From Bombilactobacillus bombi (GTDB lineage: Bacteria; Bacillota; Bacilli; Lactobacillales; Lactobacillaceae), in NCBI RefSeq assembly GCF_964340835.1, contig NZ_OZ204251.1: a stretch of 64,000 nt of DNA; one strand, given 5' to 3'. The notes under the pieces were generated by a model. It did no database searches, had not been told where the DNA came from, and saw only the letters and a program-made list of their open reading frames with translations. How positions within the stretch are numbered: position 1 is the stretch's first letter; each line of letters opens with the position of its first letter. The position numbers and the translations under genes were made by a program. Below, piece by piece: positions 8,420-16,645 of this stretch.

Positions 8420-10378
8420 TTAAACTAAGGTACCATTATCCATAAATTGCTGAACATCTGGTTGTAGATGTTCGTATTTTTGAACAGTAGCATCAAAATC
8501 AACAAAGTATAGTTTGTACCAAGTTAAGAAGGTAAAAATATTCCAGACTTGGCGGCGGCCATCAATTTTACCGGCATAATTATCATCTAACAATTGCAAA
8601 ATCTTAGTTTGGTCGAAAATTTGATTGACCCAATCTTCACTAAAGAGGTCTTTAACTTTTTGATAATATTTATCTTCTTGCAGCCAAGTTTTAATTGGTA
8701 CAGGGAAACCTAACTTCGGACGTTTAGCCCAATCTGCTGGCAAATGGCGATTAGCAGCCTTGCGAAAAGCATACTTGGTATCATGATTATTAATCAACAT
8801 TTTTGAAGGAATGGAATTGGCGAGTTCTGCTACTTTACGGTCTAAAAAGGGTACACGCAATTCCAAAGAATGAGCCATTGAAATTTTGTCAGCTTTTTGC
8901 AAGATATCATTGAACATAAAGTGGTGTAAGTCGATATATTGCATTTGTTTGACATCTTCAGCATTTTTAACTTTAGCGAAGTCTTTTTGATAAATGCCTT
9001 GAACTGTTAAATCGTTTTGATATTGGGGCTGTAAGACATCATTAGCCTGCTTAGAAGTAAAGATAGTGGGTTGATCCGGATCGTAAATCAAAGATTCTCC
9101 CACATAATATTCTGATGGTTGGGCTGTTTGACTATAGAGATGAACTTTACCTGGGAAGTCAGGGCATTTTTGTAAGTTTTTGGCCAGATGATAACGAATA
9201 CCTTTCGGTAACTTGTGTAATCCATCAGCAAAAACTTTGACTACTGTGTTTTTAGTATGCATGCCGTAATTGACATATCCCGCAAATAATTCATCAGCAC
9301 CTTCACCAGAAAGCGCGACAGTTACTTTTTTACGGGCTAGGCGGCAAAGATACCACAAGGGAATAACTGAAGGATTACTATCTGGTTCATCGAGGTGATA
9401 TTGCATTTCTGCAAAGTCCGCAAAGGCCTCATCACCATTTACAGTAGCTTCATTAAAGTGCAAGCCTTCTTTATCAGCTAGTTCTTTGGCCACACTGGCT
9501 TCATCATAGGGACCATTATCAAAGTTGACACTGAAGACTTCTTGTGGATGCAAGACGGCAGTTACATAGCTTGAATCCACTCCTTCAGATAAGAAACTGC
9601 CCACTGGGACATCAGCAATGTGGTGTAATTTTACAGAATCTTTCACAGTTTGGTCAATTTCATCAATTGTTTGTTGCAGAGAACGCTGGTGATTGATTCG
9701 ATAATTTGCATCCCAATATTGATGAATCTGCAAATCTTGGTTATGAAATTCAAACCAATGACCAGCAGGGAATTTGTAAACATTTTTGAAAAAGGTTTCA
9801 TCTAAATCGTTATATTGATTCATTAAAAACGGTTTTAAGGCTTCTTGATTGAGTTCTTTTTGAAAATGAGGATGCTTCAAAAAGGCTTTGATTTCAGAAC
9901 CAACAATGAGAGTTTCATCTTTTTGATAGTAATATAAAGGTTTAATACCAAAGAAATCGCGTGCACCATAGAGAGTTTGCTTGTTATTATCCCAAATTAA
10001 GTATGCAAACATTCCGCGCACTCTTTGTAATGTGCCGTCCATCCCCCATTCTTCGTAGCCATGGAGGAGAACTTCGGTGTCGGCTTGAGTAGTAAAGGTG
10101 TGACCGGCAGCAATTAATTCATCGCGAAGCTTTTGATAATTATAAATTTCACCATTAAAAGTAATGAGGATTGACTGATCTTCATTGTAGATAGGCTGCT
10201 TACCACCCTTTAAGTCAATAACACTTAAGCGCCGAAAGCCCATGGCCACTGTGTCATTAGTATATAAACCGCTACCTTTGATATTAGGACCACGATGTTG
10301 AATCATTTTCATCATAGATTTAATCGTGGTTTCTTTATCAGCAACCGTTGGGTCGCTAAATGCAATAATACCGCACAT
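8420..10378 (-). CDS. asnB: Asparagine synthase (glutamine-hydrolysing)
   Basis: A 652-residue class II amidotransferase that makes asparagine from aspartate, ATP and glutamine. Translation starts at MCGIIAFSD, which places the nucleophile at Cys2. GGAGGAAATGTT precedes this ATG, so the longer frame to 10399 is not used. The N-terminal glutaminase contains RGPNIKGSG and FNGEIYNYQKLR. The synthetase domain has the PP-loop as SFLSEGVDSS, with Glu where SGG is canonical, and SGEGADELFAGY. It is a single gene with its own promoter and terminator, divergent from the CRISPR operon. Confidence 0.93.
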   Translation of the reverse strand: MCGIIAFSDPTVADKETTIKSMMKMIQHRGPNIKGSGLYTNDTVAMGFRRLSVIDLKGGKQPIYNEDQSILITFNGEIYNYQKLRDELIAAGHTFTTQADTEVLLHGYEEWGMDGTLQRVRGMFAYLIWDNNKQTLYGARDFFGIKPLYYYQKDETLIVGSEIKAFLKHPHFQKELNQEALKPFLMNQYNDLDETFFKNVYKFPAGHWFEFHNQDLQIHQYWDANYRINHQRSLQQTIDEIDQTVKDSVKLHHIADVPVGSFLSEGVDSSYVTAVLHPQEVFSVNFDNGPYDEASVAKELADKEGLHFNEATVNGDEAFADFAEMQYHLDEPDSNPSVIPLWYLCRLARKKVTVALSGEGADELFAGYVNYGMHTKNTVVKVFADGLHKLPKGIRYHLAKNLQKCPDFPGKVHLYSQTAQPSEYYVGESLIYDPDQPTIFTSKQANDVLQPQYQNDLTVQGIYQKDFAKVKNAEDVKQMQYIDLHHFMFNDILQKADKISMAHSLELRVPFLDRKVAELANSIPSKMLINNHDTKYAFRKAANRHLPADWAKRPKLGFPVPIKTWLQEDKYYQKVKDLFSEDWVNQIFDQTKILQLLDDNYAGKIDGRRQVWNIFTFLTWYKLYFVDFDATVQKYEHLQPDVQQFMDNGTLV

Positions 10379-10405
10379 AACATTTCCTCCTCTGTACATA
10401 AAAAT

Positions 10406-10434
10406 AGTTTAATTAAATACATTATCAGTGTCAA
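10406..10434 (-). promoter_or_regulatory. asnB promoter
   Basis: On the minus strand TTGACA (10429-10434) and TAAACT (10406-10411) are separated by exactly 17 bp, upstream of the asnB ribosome site. Confidence 0.7.
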
Positions 10435-10519
10435 TTTGTAATAGTTAAAGTATACTCGAATTTGACGAAAATGACTTATTTATTTTACCTTATATTGTCA
10501 AGTACTGGTCTATAAAGAG

Positions 10520-10584
10520 TTGACATCTGACTATTTATAATGGTTAGATAGTTATTGTAATCAATTACATTGCTAAGGTAATTG
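10520..10584 (+). promoter_or_regulatory. Candidate cas9 promoter and inverted repeat
   Basis: TTGACA at 10520 is followed after 18 bp by TTAGAT (10544-10549), a modest -10 element. Downstream, CAATTAC (10562-10568) and GTAATTG (10578-10584) form a 7-bp inverted repeat with a 9-nt spacer, just before the ribosome site AAGGAG. It could be an operator or a 5' UTR hairpin. Assignment is tentative. Confidence 0.4.
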
Positions 10585-10610
10585 AAGAATAAATATCTAA
10601 GGAGACAATT

Positions 10611-13600
10611 ATGGGACTAAACAAGAAAAAATCCGATAATTATAATATTGGTCTAGATATTGGTACCAGCAGTGTCGGTTGGGCTGTTACTGATGACCAT
10701 TATCAATTATTTTCTTTAAAAAAGAAAAACGCTTTAGGAGTACGCTTATTCGACGGTGGCAACACGGCCGAAGAACGGCGGGGTTATCGTTCTGTACGGC
10801 GGCGATTAAATCGACGCAAGCAACGGTTACAATGGCTAAAGGAAATTTTTGCTCCTGAGATTAATCCAATTGATCCAGAATTTTTTGCGCGCCTCAATTA
10901 TTCTTGGGTGGCTCACGGTGACCAACAGCATCAACTATTTAACCACATTGTCTTTAATGATCAAGAGTCTGAGGAAGAATTTTATGACAAGTATCCTACT
11001 ATCAGTCATTTACGTTCGGCAATGATTCACCATCCGGAGCAAAAATTTGATTTGCGCTTAATATATTTGGCATTTCATAACCTTATCAAATATCGCGGCA
11101 ATTTCTTGTATGAAAGCCAAGGAGAGCATCTAAAAAGTTCTGGTGCTCAGTTGCAAGCTCTCTTAGGGGAATTAAGTCAAGATTTGGAAGCTTATGGCTT
11201 AGAAGTTGATTTGACAGATATTGAAGAGGTTTTGTTAGATAAGAACCTTGGAGCTACCGATAAGATGAAAAAAGCGAAAAAGCAACTTACTTATGCTAAA
11301 GCAGATAAGCCTAAGATTACGGCCTTATTAAAGTTATTGGTAGGTAATAAGGGAGACTTAGCTCCTATTTTGGGTATTGACTTGGCTGCTAAAGATGAAT
11401 TCACTTTAAAATTTTCCGATAGCAACTTGGATACTAAGTTAGAACAAGTTCAAGATATCCTAACCGACACCCAAAATGCCTTATTGGAAAAAATTTATCA
11501 AATTTATAACGAAATCGTCTTAGCTAAGATATTAAATGGTAAAACTTATCTTAGTGATTCTTGGGTCGAATTGTACGAACAGCATCATGAGCAATTACAA
11601 GATTTAAAACAAATGTGGCATCAAGCTGAACCTAAAGAAGCTCGTGCGCAAAGACAGCTTTATACTGATTACATTCAGAATAATAAAATAGATCGTGATA
11701 AGTTCTATACAGCTATCAAAAAGTTTCTTAAAGATGCTCAACCAAGCGAGTTAGCGCAACAAGCTCTAAAAGATATTGAAAATGATAATTATTTACTCAA
11801 ACAGCGCACACGTGATAATGGAGCTATTCCTTACCAATTGCATTTAGTGGAATTAAAAAAGATTATTGAAAATCAAAGTCAATATTATCCTTTTTTGAAA
11901 GATCAAGAAAATAAATTAACTTCTTTGTTAAGTTTTCGAGTACCTTATTATGTTGGACCATTGACAGATTCTCAGCACAGTCAGTTTGCATGGATGAGCC
12001 GCAAAGCTACAGGTAAAATCTACCCGTGGAATTTTCAAGAAAAAGTAGATTTAGAAAAATCTTCAATGAAGTTTATTAATCGGATGACGGCAACTGATAC
12101 TTACTTATTGGGAGAACCAGTTTTACCTAAAATGAGTTTGTTATATCAAAAATATGAAGTCCTCAATGAACTTAATAAAATCAAACTCGACTATCGTCCT
12201 AATTGGGATGTGGAGTTAAAGCAACGGATTTATAATGAATTATTTAAAAAACAAAAATCAGTTTCTGTTAAATCGTTAAAAAAATGGTTAGTAGAAAATG
12301 GTTATTTTGAAAATGATGTCAAAGTTGGCGGTTTAAGCAATGAAACTAAATTTAATAGTTCTTTAAGTACTTATCACGACTTTTTACCGATTTTTGGAGC
12401 TGACTTCTTAGATAATCCCGACAATCAGGTGCAATTAGAAGAATTGGTAGTTTGGCTGACAGTTTTTGAAGATCATCATATTTTACAACTAAAATTACAA
12501 AATTCACCCTATAATTACACTGATGAACAGATTCGACGCTTGAGTAATATGCGTTATCAAGGATGGGGACGGCTTTCACATAAGTTATTAAGTGATTTGC
12601 GTGGGCAAACTGATGAAAGCATCTCGTCTTTATTATGGACCACAAATCAAAACTTTATGCAAATTCTGCATTCTGATAAGTATAATTTTGAAGAATTAAT
12701 TGAAAAGGCTAATGAAAATAATAATGTTAATAAGTCTATGCTAGATATTATTAATGAATTGGCGGGTTCTCCAGCTATTAAACGGGGAATTTGGCAAGCG
12801 TTCTTAATTGTTCAAGATATTGTTAAAGTTATGGGACATGCTCCAGAAAAGATTTTTATCGAATTTGCTCGGGGAGCTTTAGATAGTCAAAAGAATAAAC
12901 GGACTGTAAGCCGCTATGACCGTTTAAACAAAGTGTATAAGGCTATTAAAAAACAGATTCAAGAAGTTCAACCAGCTTTAGTTGAGCAGTTAACTGACAA
13001 TAAAGGTCACCTCGAAGATGAGCGCTTATACCTTTATTTTGCTCAATTGGGTAAAAGCTTGTACTCTGATACACCTTTGGACATTAATAATTTGCAGCAG
13101 TATGAAGTTGATCACATTTTGCCGCAATCTTATATCAAGGATAACTCTTTAGAAAATAAAGCTTTGGTTTTAAAATCCGAAAATCAGCATAAATTGGATA
13201 ACTTATTACTTGATGATCAAATTATTAATCACAACCAACATCGTTGGGAACAAATGTATAAATGGGGACTTATGGGACCTAAAAAATACTTTAATTTGAC
13301 CCGTCGAGAAATTAAAATCGGTAATAAAAAAGGCTTCATTAATCGGCAATTAGTGGAAACCCGGCAAATTATTAAAAATGTAGCGACAATTTTTGATAAT
13401 TACTTTCAAAATGATAATACCCAAGTAGTTGCCATTAAAGCGCAAACCAGTTCAGAATTACGTCACAAATTTAAATTATATAAAAATCGTAAGATTAATG
13501 ATTTTCATCATGCACATGATGCTTATCTAGCCAATATTGTGGGAACTTATTTATTGAAGCAATATCCGGACTTAGAAAGTGAGATTATTCTAAACAACTA

Positions 13601-14588
13601 TACCAAGTTTATTGACCAAGTTAAGCAAGTTATGCGTGTAGAAACAGACAAGCGCAAAAAAGAACTTGCAGCTAATAGTAGTTTCTTATTGCATAATATT
13701 GAAGATAATCAAGCCTTAGCCGATGAAAATGGTGAAATTATTTGGCCTGCTGATCAAATTCAAACTATTCACCAAGTCTTTGGTTATAAACAAGTTAATG
13801 TTACGCGCAAGACTGAATTTAATCATGGGGCATTTTATAAAGAAACATTGTTTGCTCCAGGAGCTAAAAATGGTCTTATTGCACAAAAACAAGATCGTGA
13901 TCCAGCAATTTATGGGGGCTATTCTAGTAAACAATTTGCCTATTCATCACTAGTAAGAATTGATGATAAGAAGATAAGATTAGTAGGAATTCCTGTTTAT
14001 GTAGATAAGTTAATTCAAGAACAAAAAGTTAACTTAAATGAGTGGCTGCGTGATAATGTGAAGCATAAAAAATCTTTACAAGTAATCCTGACTAAAGTGC
14101 CGAAATATCAAGTTGTATGGAGTAAAGAAGTAGGTCGCTTATGCTTATCTTCATATAAGGAAATTCAGAATTTTCAACAGTTAATACCTTCATCACAAGC
14201 ATATGAATTTTTAACGCGAACAGATCAAAAGAATGCTGTCGCTGAAGCCATTATTAAAGATATGGATTATAGTTTTATTGATGTTTATCAAGAAATTTTA
14301 GATTTGATGCCTCAATATTATCCATTTTATTCATATGAATATCAATCATTAGCTGATAGTTTTGAAGATTTCAAAGTTTGTGATATTGCCAAACAGCAAC
14401 AAATCATCGAACAGTTGTTGAATATGTTACATGCCAATGCTCTAACTGGTAGATTTAAAGATATGCAGTATGGGATGATAAAAACCAATGCTCTAGGTAT
14501 TAAAAATCACGGCGTAGATTTAAATAATGTCTATTTAATCTATACTTCACCAACAGGTTTATTTGAAAAACGTGTCTTAATTAAATAA
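10611..14588 (+). CDS. cas9: Cas9 nuclease, CRISPR type II-A
   Basis: A 1325-residue RNA-guided DNA endonuclease. RuvC-I is YNIGLDIGTSSVGWA with Asp16. The arginine-rich bridge helix lies at about 55-75 (ERRGYRSVRRRLNRRKQR). RuvC-II is KIFIEFARG with Glu751. The HNH domain is YEVDHILPQSY with His835, Asn849 and Asn858. RuvC-III is HHAHDAYLAN with His967 and Asp970. All match the catalytic residues of S. pyogenes Cas9 in order, so both nuclease sites look intact. The C-terminal PAM-interacting end (LGIKNHGVDLNN, then SPTGLFEKRV) lacks the RKR found in the NGG-reading enzyme, so another PAM is likely. AAGGAG precedes the ATG. tracrRNA lies downstream on the other strand. Confidence 0.98.
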   Translation: MGLNKKKSDNYNIGLDIGTSSVGWAVTDDHYQLFSLKKKNALGVRLFDGGNTAEERRGYRSVRRRLNRRKQRLQWLKEIFAPEINPIDPEFFARLNYSWVAHGDQQHQLFNHIVFNDQESEEEFYDKYPTISHLRSAMIHHPEQKFDLRLIYLAFHNLIKYRGNFLYESQGEHLKSSGAQLQALLGELSQDLEAYGLEVDLTDIEEVLLDKNLGATDKMKKAKKQLTYAKADKPKITALLKLLVGNKGDLAPILGIDLAAKDEFTLKFSDSNLDTKLEQVQDILTDTQNALLEKIYQIYNEIVLAKILNGKTYLSDSWVELYEQHHEQLQDLKQMWHQAEPKEARAQRQLYTDYIQNNKIDRDKFYTAIKKFLKDAQPSELAQQALKDIENDNYLLKQRTRDNGAIPYQLHLVELKKIIENQSQYYPFLKDQENKLTSLLSFRVPYYVGPLTDSQHSQFAWMSRKATGKIYPWNFQEKVDLEKSSMKFINRMTATDTYLLGEPVLPKMSLLYQKYEVLNELNKIKLDYRPNWDVELKQRIYNELFKKQKSVSVKSLKKWLVENGYFENDVKVGGLSNETKFNSSLSTYHDFLPIFGADFLDNPDNQVQLEELVVWLTVFEDHHILQLKLQNSPYNYTDEQIRRLSNMRYQGWGRLSHKLLSDLRGQTDESISSLLWTTNQNFMQILHSDKYNFEELIEKANENNNVNKSMLDIINELAGSPAIKRGIWQAFLIVQDIVKVMGHAPEKIFIEFARGALDSQKNKRTVSRYDRLNKVYKAIKKQIQEVQPALVEQLTDNKGHLEDERLYLYFAQLGKSLYSDTPLDINNLQQYEVDHILPQSYIKDNSLENKALVLKSENQHKLDNLLLDDQIINHNQHRWEQMYKWGLMGPKKYFNLTRREIKIGNKKGFINRQLVETRQIIKNVATIFDNYFQNDNTQVVAIKAQTSSELRHKFKLYKNRKINDFHHAHDAYLANIVGTYLLKQYPDLESEIILNNYTKFIDQVKQVMRVETDKRKKELAANSSFLLHNIEDNQALADENGEIIWPADQIQTIHQVFGYKQVNVTRKTEFNHGAFYKETLFAPGAKNGLIAQKQDRDPAIYGGYSSKQFAYSSLVRIDDKKIRLVGIPVYVDKLIQEQKVNLNEWLRDNVKHKKSLQVILTKVPKYQVVWSKEVGRLCLSSYKEIQNFQQLIPSSQAYEFLTRTDQKNAVAEAIIKDMDYSFIDVYQEILDLMPQYYPFYSYEYQSLADSFEDFKVCDIAKQQQIIEQLLNMLHANALTGRFKDMQYGMIKTNALGIKNHGVDLNNVYLIYTSPTGLFEKRVLIK

Positions 14589-14599
14589 ATTTGGACAAC

Positions 14600-14704
14600 A
14601 AAAAAGGCCCCATGCAGGGCCACCCATAAAGAGTAATTAATGTAAACATTTATTTTAAATCGATAAGTCAAAATAATTAGTAGAAGTTGTTGAAATCAAT
14701 CAAC
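14600..14704 (-). ncRNA. tracrRNA (trans-activating CRISPR RNA)
   Basis: Positions 14664-14686 match 23 consecutive bases of the CRISPR repeat in the same orientation, so a minus-strand transcript is its perfect anti-repeat. Reading on along the minus strand, TTTAAAAT can pair with the GTTTTA start of the repeat. A small nexus hairpin follows (AATG-TTTA-CATT, 14639-14650), and then the terminator hairpin GGCCC/GGGCC with a T6 tail at 14600-14622. A promoter upstream sets the 5' end near 14704, giving about 105 nt. The order anti-repeat, nexus, terminator hairpin is that of type II-A tracrRNAs. The exact ends are inferred. Confidence 0.9.
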
Positions 14705-14710
14705 AATTAA

Positions 14711-14739
14711 AGAATAAAACGATATGACAAAATTGTCAA
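14711..14739 (-). promoter_or_regulatory. tracrRNA promoter with overlapping inverted repeat
   Basis: On the minus strand TTGACA (14734-14739) and TATTCT (14711-14716) have exactly 17 bp between them. The inverted repeat TGACAA-AA-TTGTCA (14725-14738) overlaps the -35 box and could bind a regulator. Confidence 0.8.
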
Positions 14740-14752
14740 GGGGGGAGTTAAC

Positions 14753-15646
14753 ATGGCTTGGCGGCAAATTGTGATTACCAACCACTCCAAATTATCTTAT
14801 AAAGCTAATAAATTACTAATTCAAACAGATCATCTGCAATTATATGAATTTCCTTTGGTAGATATTGCAACTATTGTACTGCAAAGTACACAGGTAACGA
14901 TTACAGCCTTTTTAGTGCAAAAATTAGTTGAAAATAATATTAAATTAATTTTTTGTGATAAGGACTATAATCCTTGTGCAGAAGTTGATGGTTATTATTC
15001 TTATAATAACCGTAATCAAACTATCGAAAATCAAATTAATTGGTCTATTAATGCCAAACAAGAACTATGGACACACGTTGTTCGCCAAAAAATGATTAAC
15101 CAAAATCAACTTTTATTACAATTACAACTTTTAGATGATGAACAAGAAATTCAACAAGAAATTGAGCAAATAGTATTTAATGATGAAACTAATCGTGAAG
15201 CGGTGATTGCACGGAAATATTTTACTAAATTGTTTGGCAATAGTTTCAGTCGTGGACAAGAGTCACAAATTAATACGTACTTAAATTATGGTTATTCTAT
15301 TTTATTATCTAACTTTAATCGGGAAATTACCGCTCAAGGCTATTTAACTGAATTAGGTATTCATCATCACAGTATTAAAAACACCTTCAATCTCTCTTCT
15401 GACTTGATGGAACCTTTTCGGCAAATAATTGATCAAAAAGTATATGAATTGCGCAAAGAGCCTAATCTTAAATATGCTAAATTAGAATTAGTTGATTTAT
15501 TAAATACAGAGATTACTTTTGGTGGTAAACAGATGATTTTACAAAATGCAATTACTGCCTATGTGCGTGACTGCTTGCATGTTTTAAATGGAGAAAGTAG
15601 TATTCAACGGTTAACTACCTTTGATTTAACGGAGCAGAAGAAATGA
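14753..15646 (+). CDS. cas1: Cas1 integrase, type II-A
   Basis: A 297-residue metal-dependent integrase that, with Cas2 and Csn2, inserts new spacers at the leader end. The N-terminal beta domain begins MAWRQIVITNHSKLSYK. The catalytic alpha domain carries the family's Glu region (SRGQESQINTYLNYGYSILL), a His in LGIHHHS and an acidic residue in DLMEPFR. The length is normal for type II Cas1. A strong GGGGGGAG ribosome site precedes the ATG. The gene overlaps cas2 by four bases (ATGA). Confidence 0.95.
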   Translation: MAWRQIVITNHSKLSYKANKLLIQTDHLQLYEFPLVDIATIVLQSTQVTITAFLVQKLVENNIKLIFCDKDYNPCAEVDGYYSYNNRNQTIENQINWSINAKQELWTHVVRQKMINQNQLLLQLQLLDDEQEIQQEIEQIVFNDETNREAVIARKYFTKLFGNSFSRGQESQINTYLNYGYSILLSNFNREITAQGYLTELGIHHHSIKNTFNLSSDLMEPFRQIIDQKVYELRKEPNLKYAKLELVDLLNTEITFGGKQMILQNAITAYVRDCLHVLNGESSIQRLTTFDLTEQKK

Positions 15647-15963
15647 GGCAACGAGTTATGCGTTTAATAATTATGTTTGACTTACCAGTAGAGACGAGTA
15701 CCGATCGGCGCAATTATCGCCAATTTCGCAAAGTGTTAATTAACGAAGGCTTTTTAATGATCCAAGAATCTATTTATGGCAGAATTGCAGTTAATAAACC
15801 AGCAGCTGAATTTATGGAAGAGCGTATTGCCAAACAAGCACCACCCCGTGGTTTAGTGCAATCATTAATTATTACTGAAAAACAATACGCTAATATTCGT
15901 TACTTGACTGGTCAAGATCCTAATATTTTAGAAGATAAGTTTGAAAGGTTAACAATTATATGA
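15643..15963 (+). CDS. cas2: Cas2 endoribonuclease/structural adaptation protein
   Basis: A 106-residue ferredoxin-like Cas2. The core strand RLIIMFDLPVETSTDRRNYR contains the conserved FDLPV and the following Arg/Tyr residues, and a mid-protein segment reads IQESIYGRIA. Cas2 dimers bridge two Cas1 dimers in the spacer-integration complex. It overlaps cas1 and csn2 by four bases each, so the three are translationally coupled. Confidence 0.95.
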   Translation: MRQRVMRLIIMFDLPVETSTDRRNYRQFRKVLINEGFLMIQESIYGRIAVNKPAAEFMEERIAKQAPPRGLVQSLIITEKQYANIRYLTGQDPNILEDKFERLTII

Positions 15964-16625
15964 GTTTTCGACTAGTTTATTATCCTAATGACCCAATTGA
16001 TAGTCCTCACAATGCACTCAGCCTTTATTTGGCAGATCAATTTGAATATCGAAAAGTTGTTTTTGATTTAGTTTCGGATCATCGCCTGCTACACTTATTT
16101 ACTAATAATGAATTAATAAATTATCGCGATATTCAAGTAATTACTGATGTTTTTGCTTTTGACATTAATAGTAATGCCACTCTGCAAAAAATTTTACCAA
16201 TTATGAAAAAGTCTCTTGAACTAACACAAATTAATGAAATTCAGCAACTTAATCAAGATTTAAATCGGATTCTTTTTAATGAAATTGCTGGCTGGCAAAT
16301 GCCTTTATCGTTTCGCAATAATTTGGACATTAATAGTTTATTGCTGTCGAAAGAGTTAAAAATTGATATGTTCGAATGGACAGATGTATTGGATAAGATA
16401 ATTGGAATTATTGAGATTATTGCAGAATTAAAATTAGTCACAGTCTTGATTGTGGCAGGATTAAATTCATTATTTAATGCAGAAGAAATCCAAGAAATTA
16501 TCGATACAGCAGTCTCTAAAAATGTTAAAATAGTACTAATCGATAATGTTAGAAGTCTAGGAGGTGATTTACGTGGACTGTCCAGATTTGCAATTGATGC
16601 CGATGGCTTTATGTATGAATATTAA
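15960..16625 (+). CDS. csn2: Csn2, type II-A adaptation protein
   Basis: A 221-residue Csn2, the ring-forming, DNA-end-binding protein that defines subtype II-A. It begins MSFRLVYYPNDPIDSPHNAL and has the degenerate P-loop-like layout of the family, including VTVLIVAGLNSLFNAEEIQE and KIVLIDNVRSL. It overlaps cas2 by four bases. Its stop codon lies just 20 bp before the first CRISPR repeat, so the coding end occupies the place of the leader. Confidence 0.9.
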   Translation: MSFRLVYYPNDPIDSPHNALSLYLADQFEYRKVVFDLVSDHRLLHLFTNNELINYRDIQVITDVFAFDINSNATLQKILPIMKKSLELTQINEIQQLNQDLNRILFNEIAGWQMPLSFRNNLDINSLLLSKELKIDMFEWTDVLDKIIGIIEIIAELKLVTVLIVAGLNSLFNAEEIQEIIDTAVSKNVKIVLIDNVRSLGGDLRGLSRFAIDADGFMYEY

Positions 16626-16645
16626 AATTGGATTAAATTTGGACG
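16626..16645 (+). promoter_or_regulatory. CRISPR leader end
   Basis: Only 20 bp separate the csn2 stop from repeat 1, ending ATTTGGACG before the GTTTTAGAGG of the repeat. In studied streptococcal II-A loci an ATTTGAG-like leader-anchoring sequence at this place directs integration; ATTTGGA is close to it. Any promoter for the array must lie inside csn2 or further upstream. Confidence 0.6.

Noticed and set aside
10440..10610. tracrRNA upstream of cas9, as in S. pyogenes
   Set aside because: No stretch there is complementary to the repeat; the exact anti-repeat is at 14664-14686 instead.
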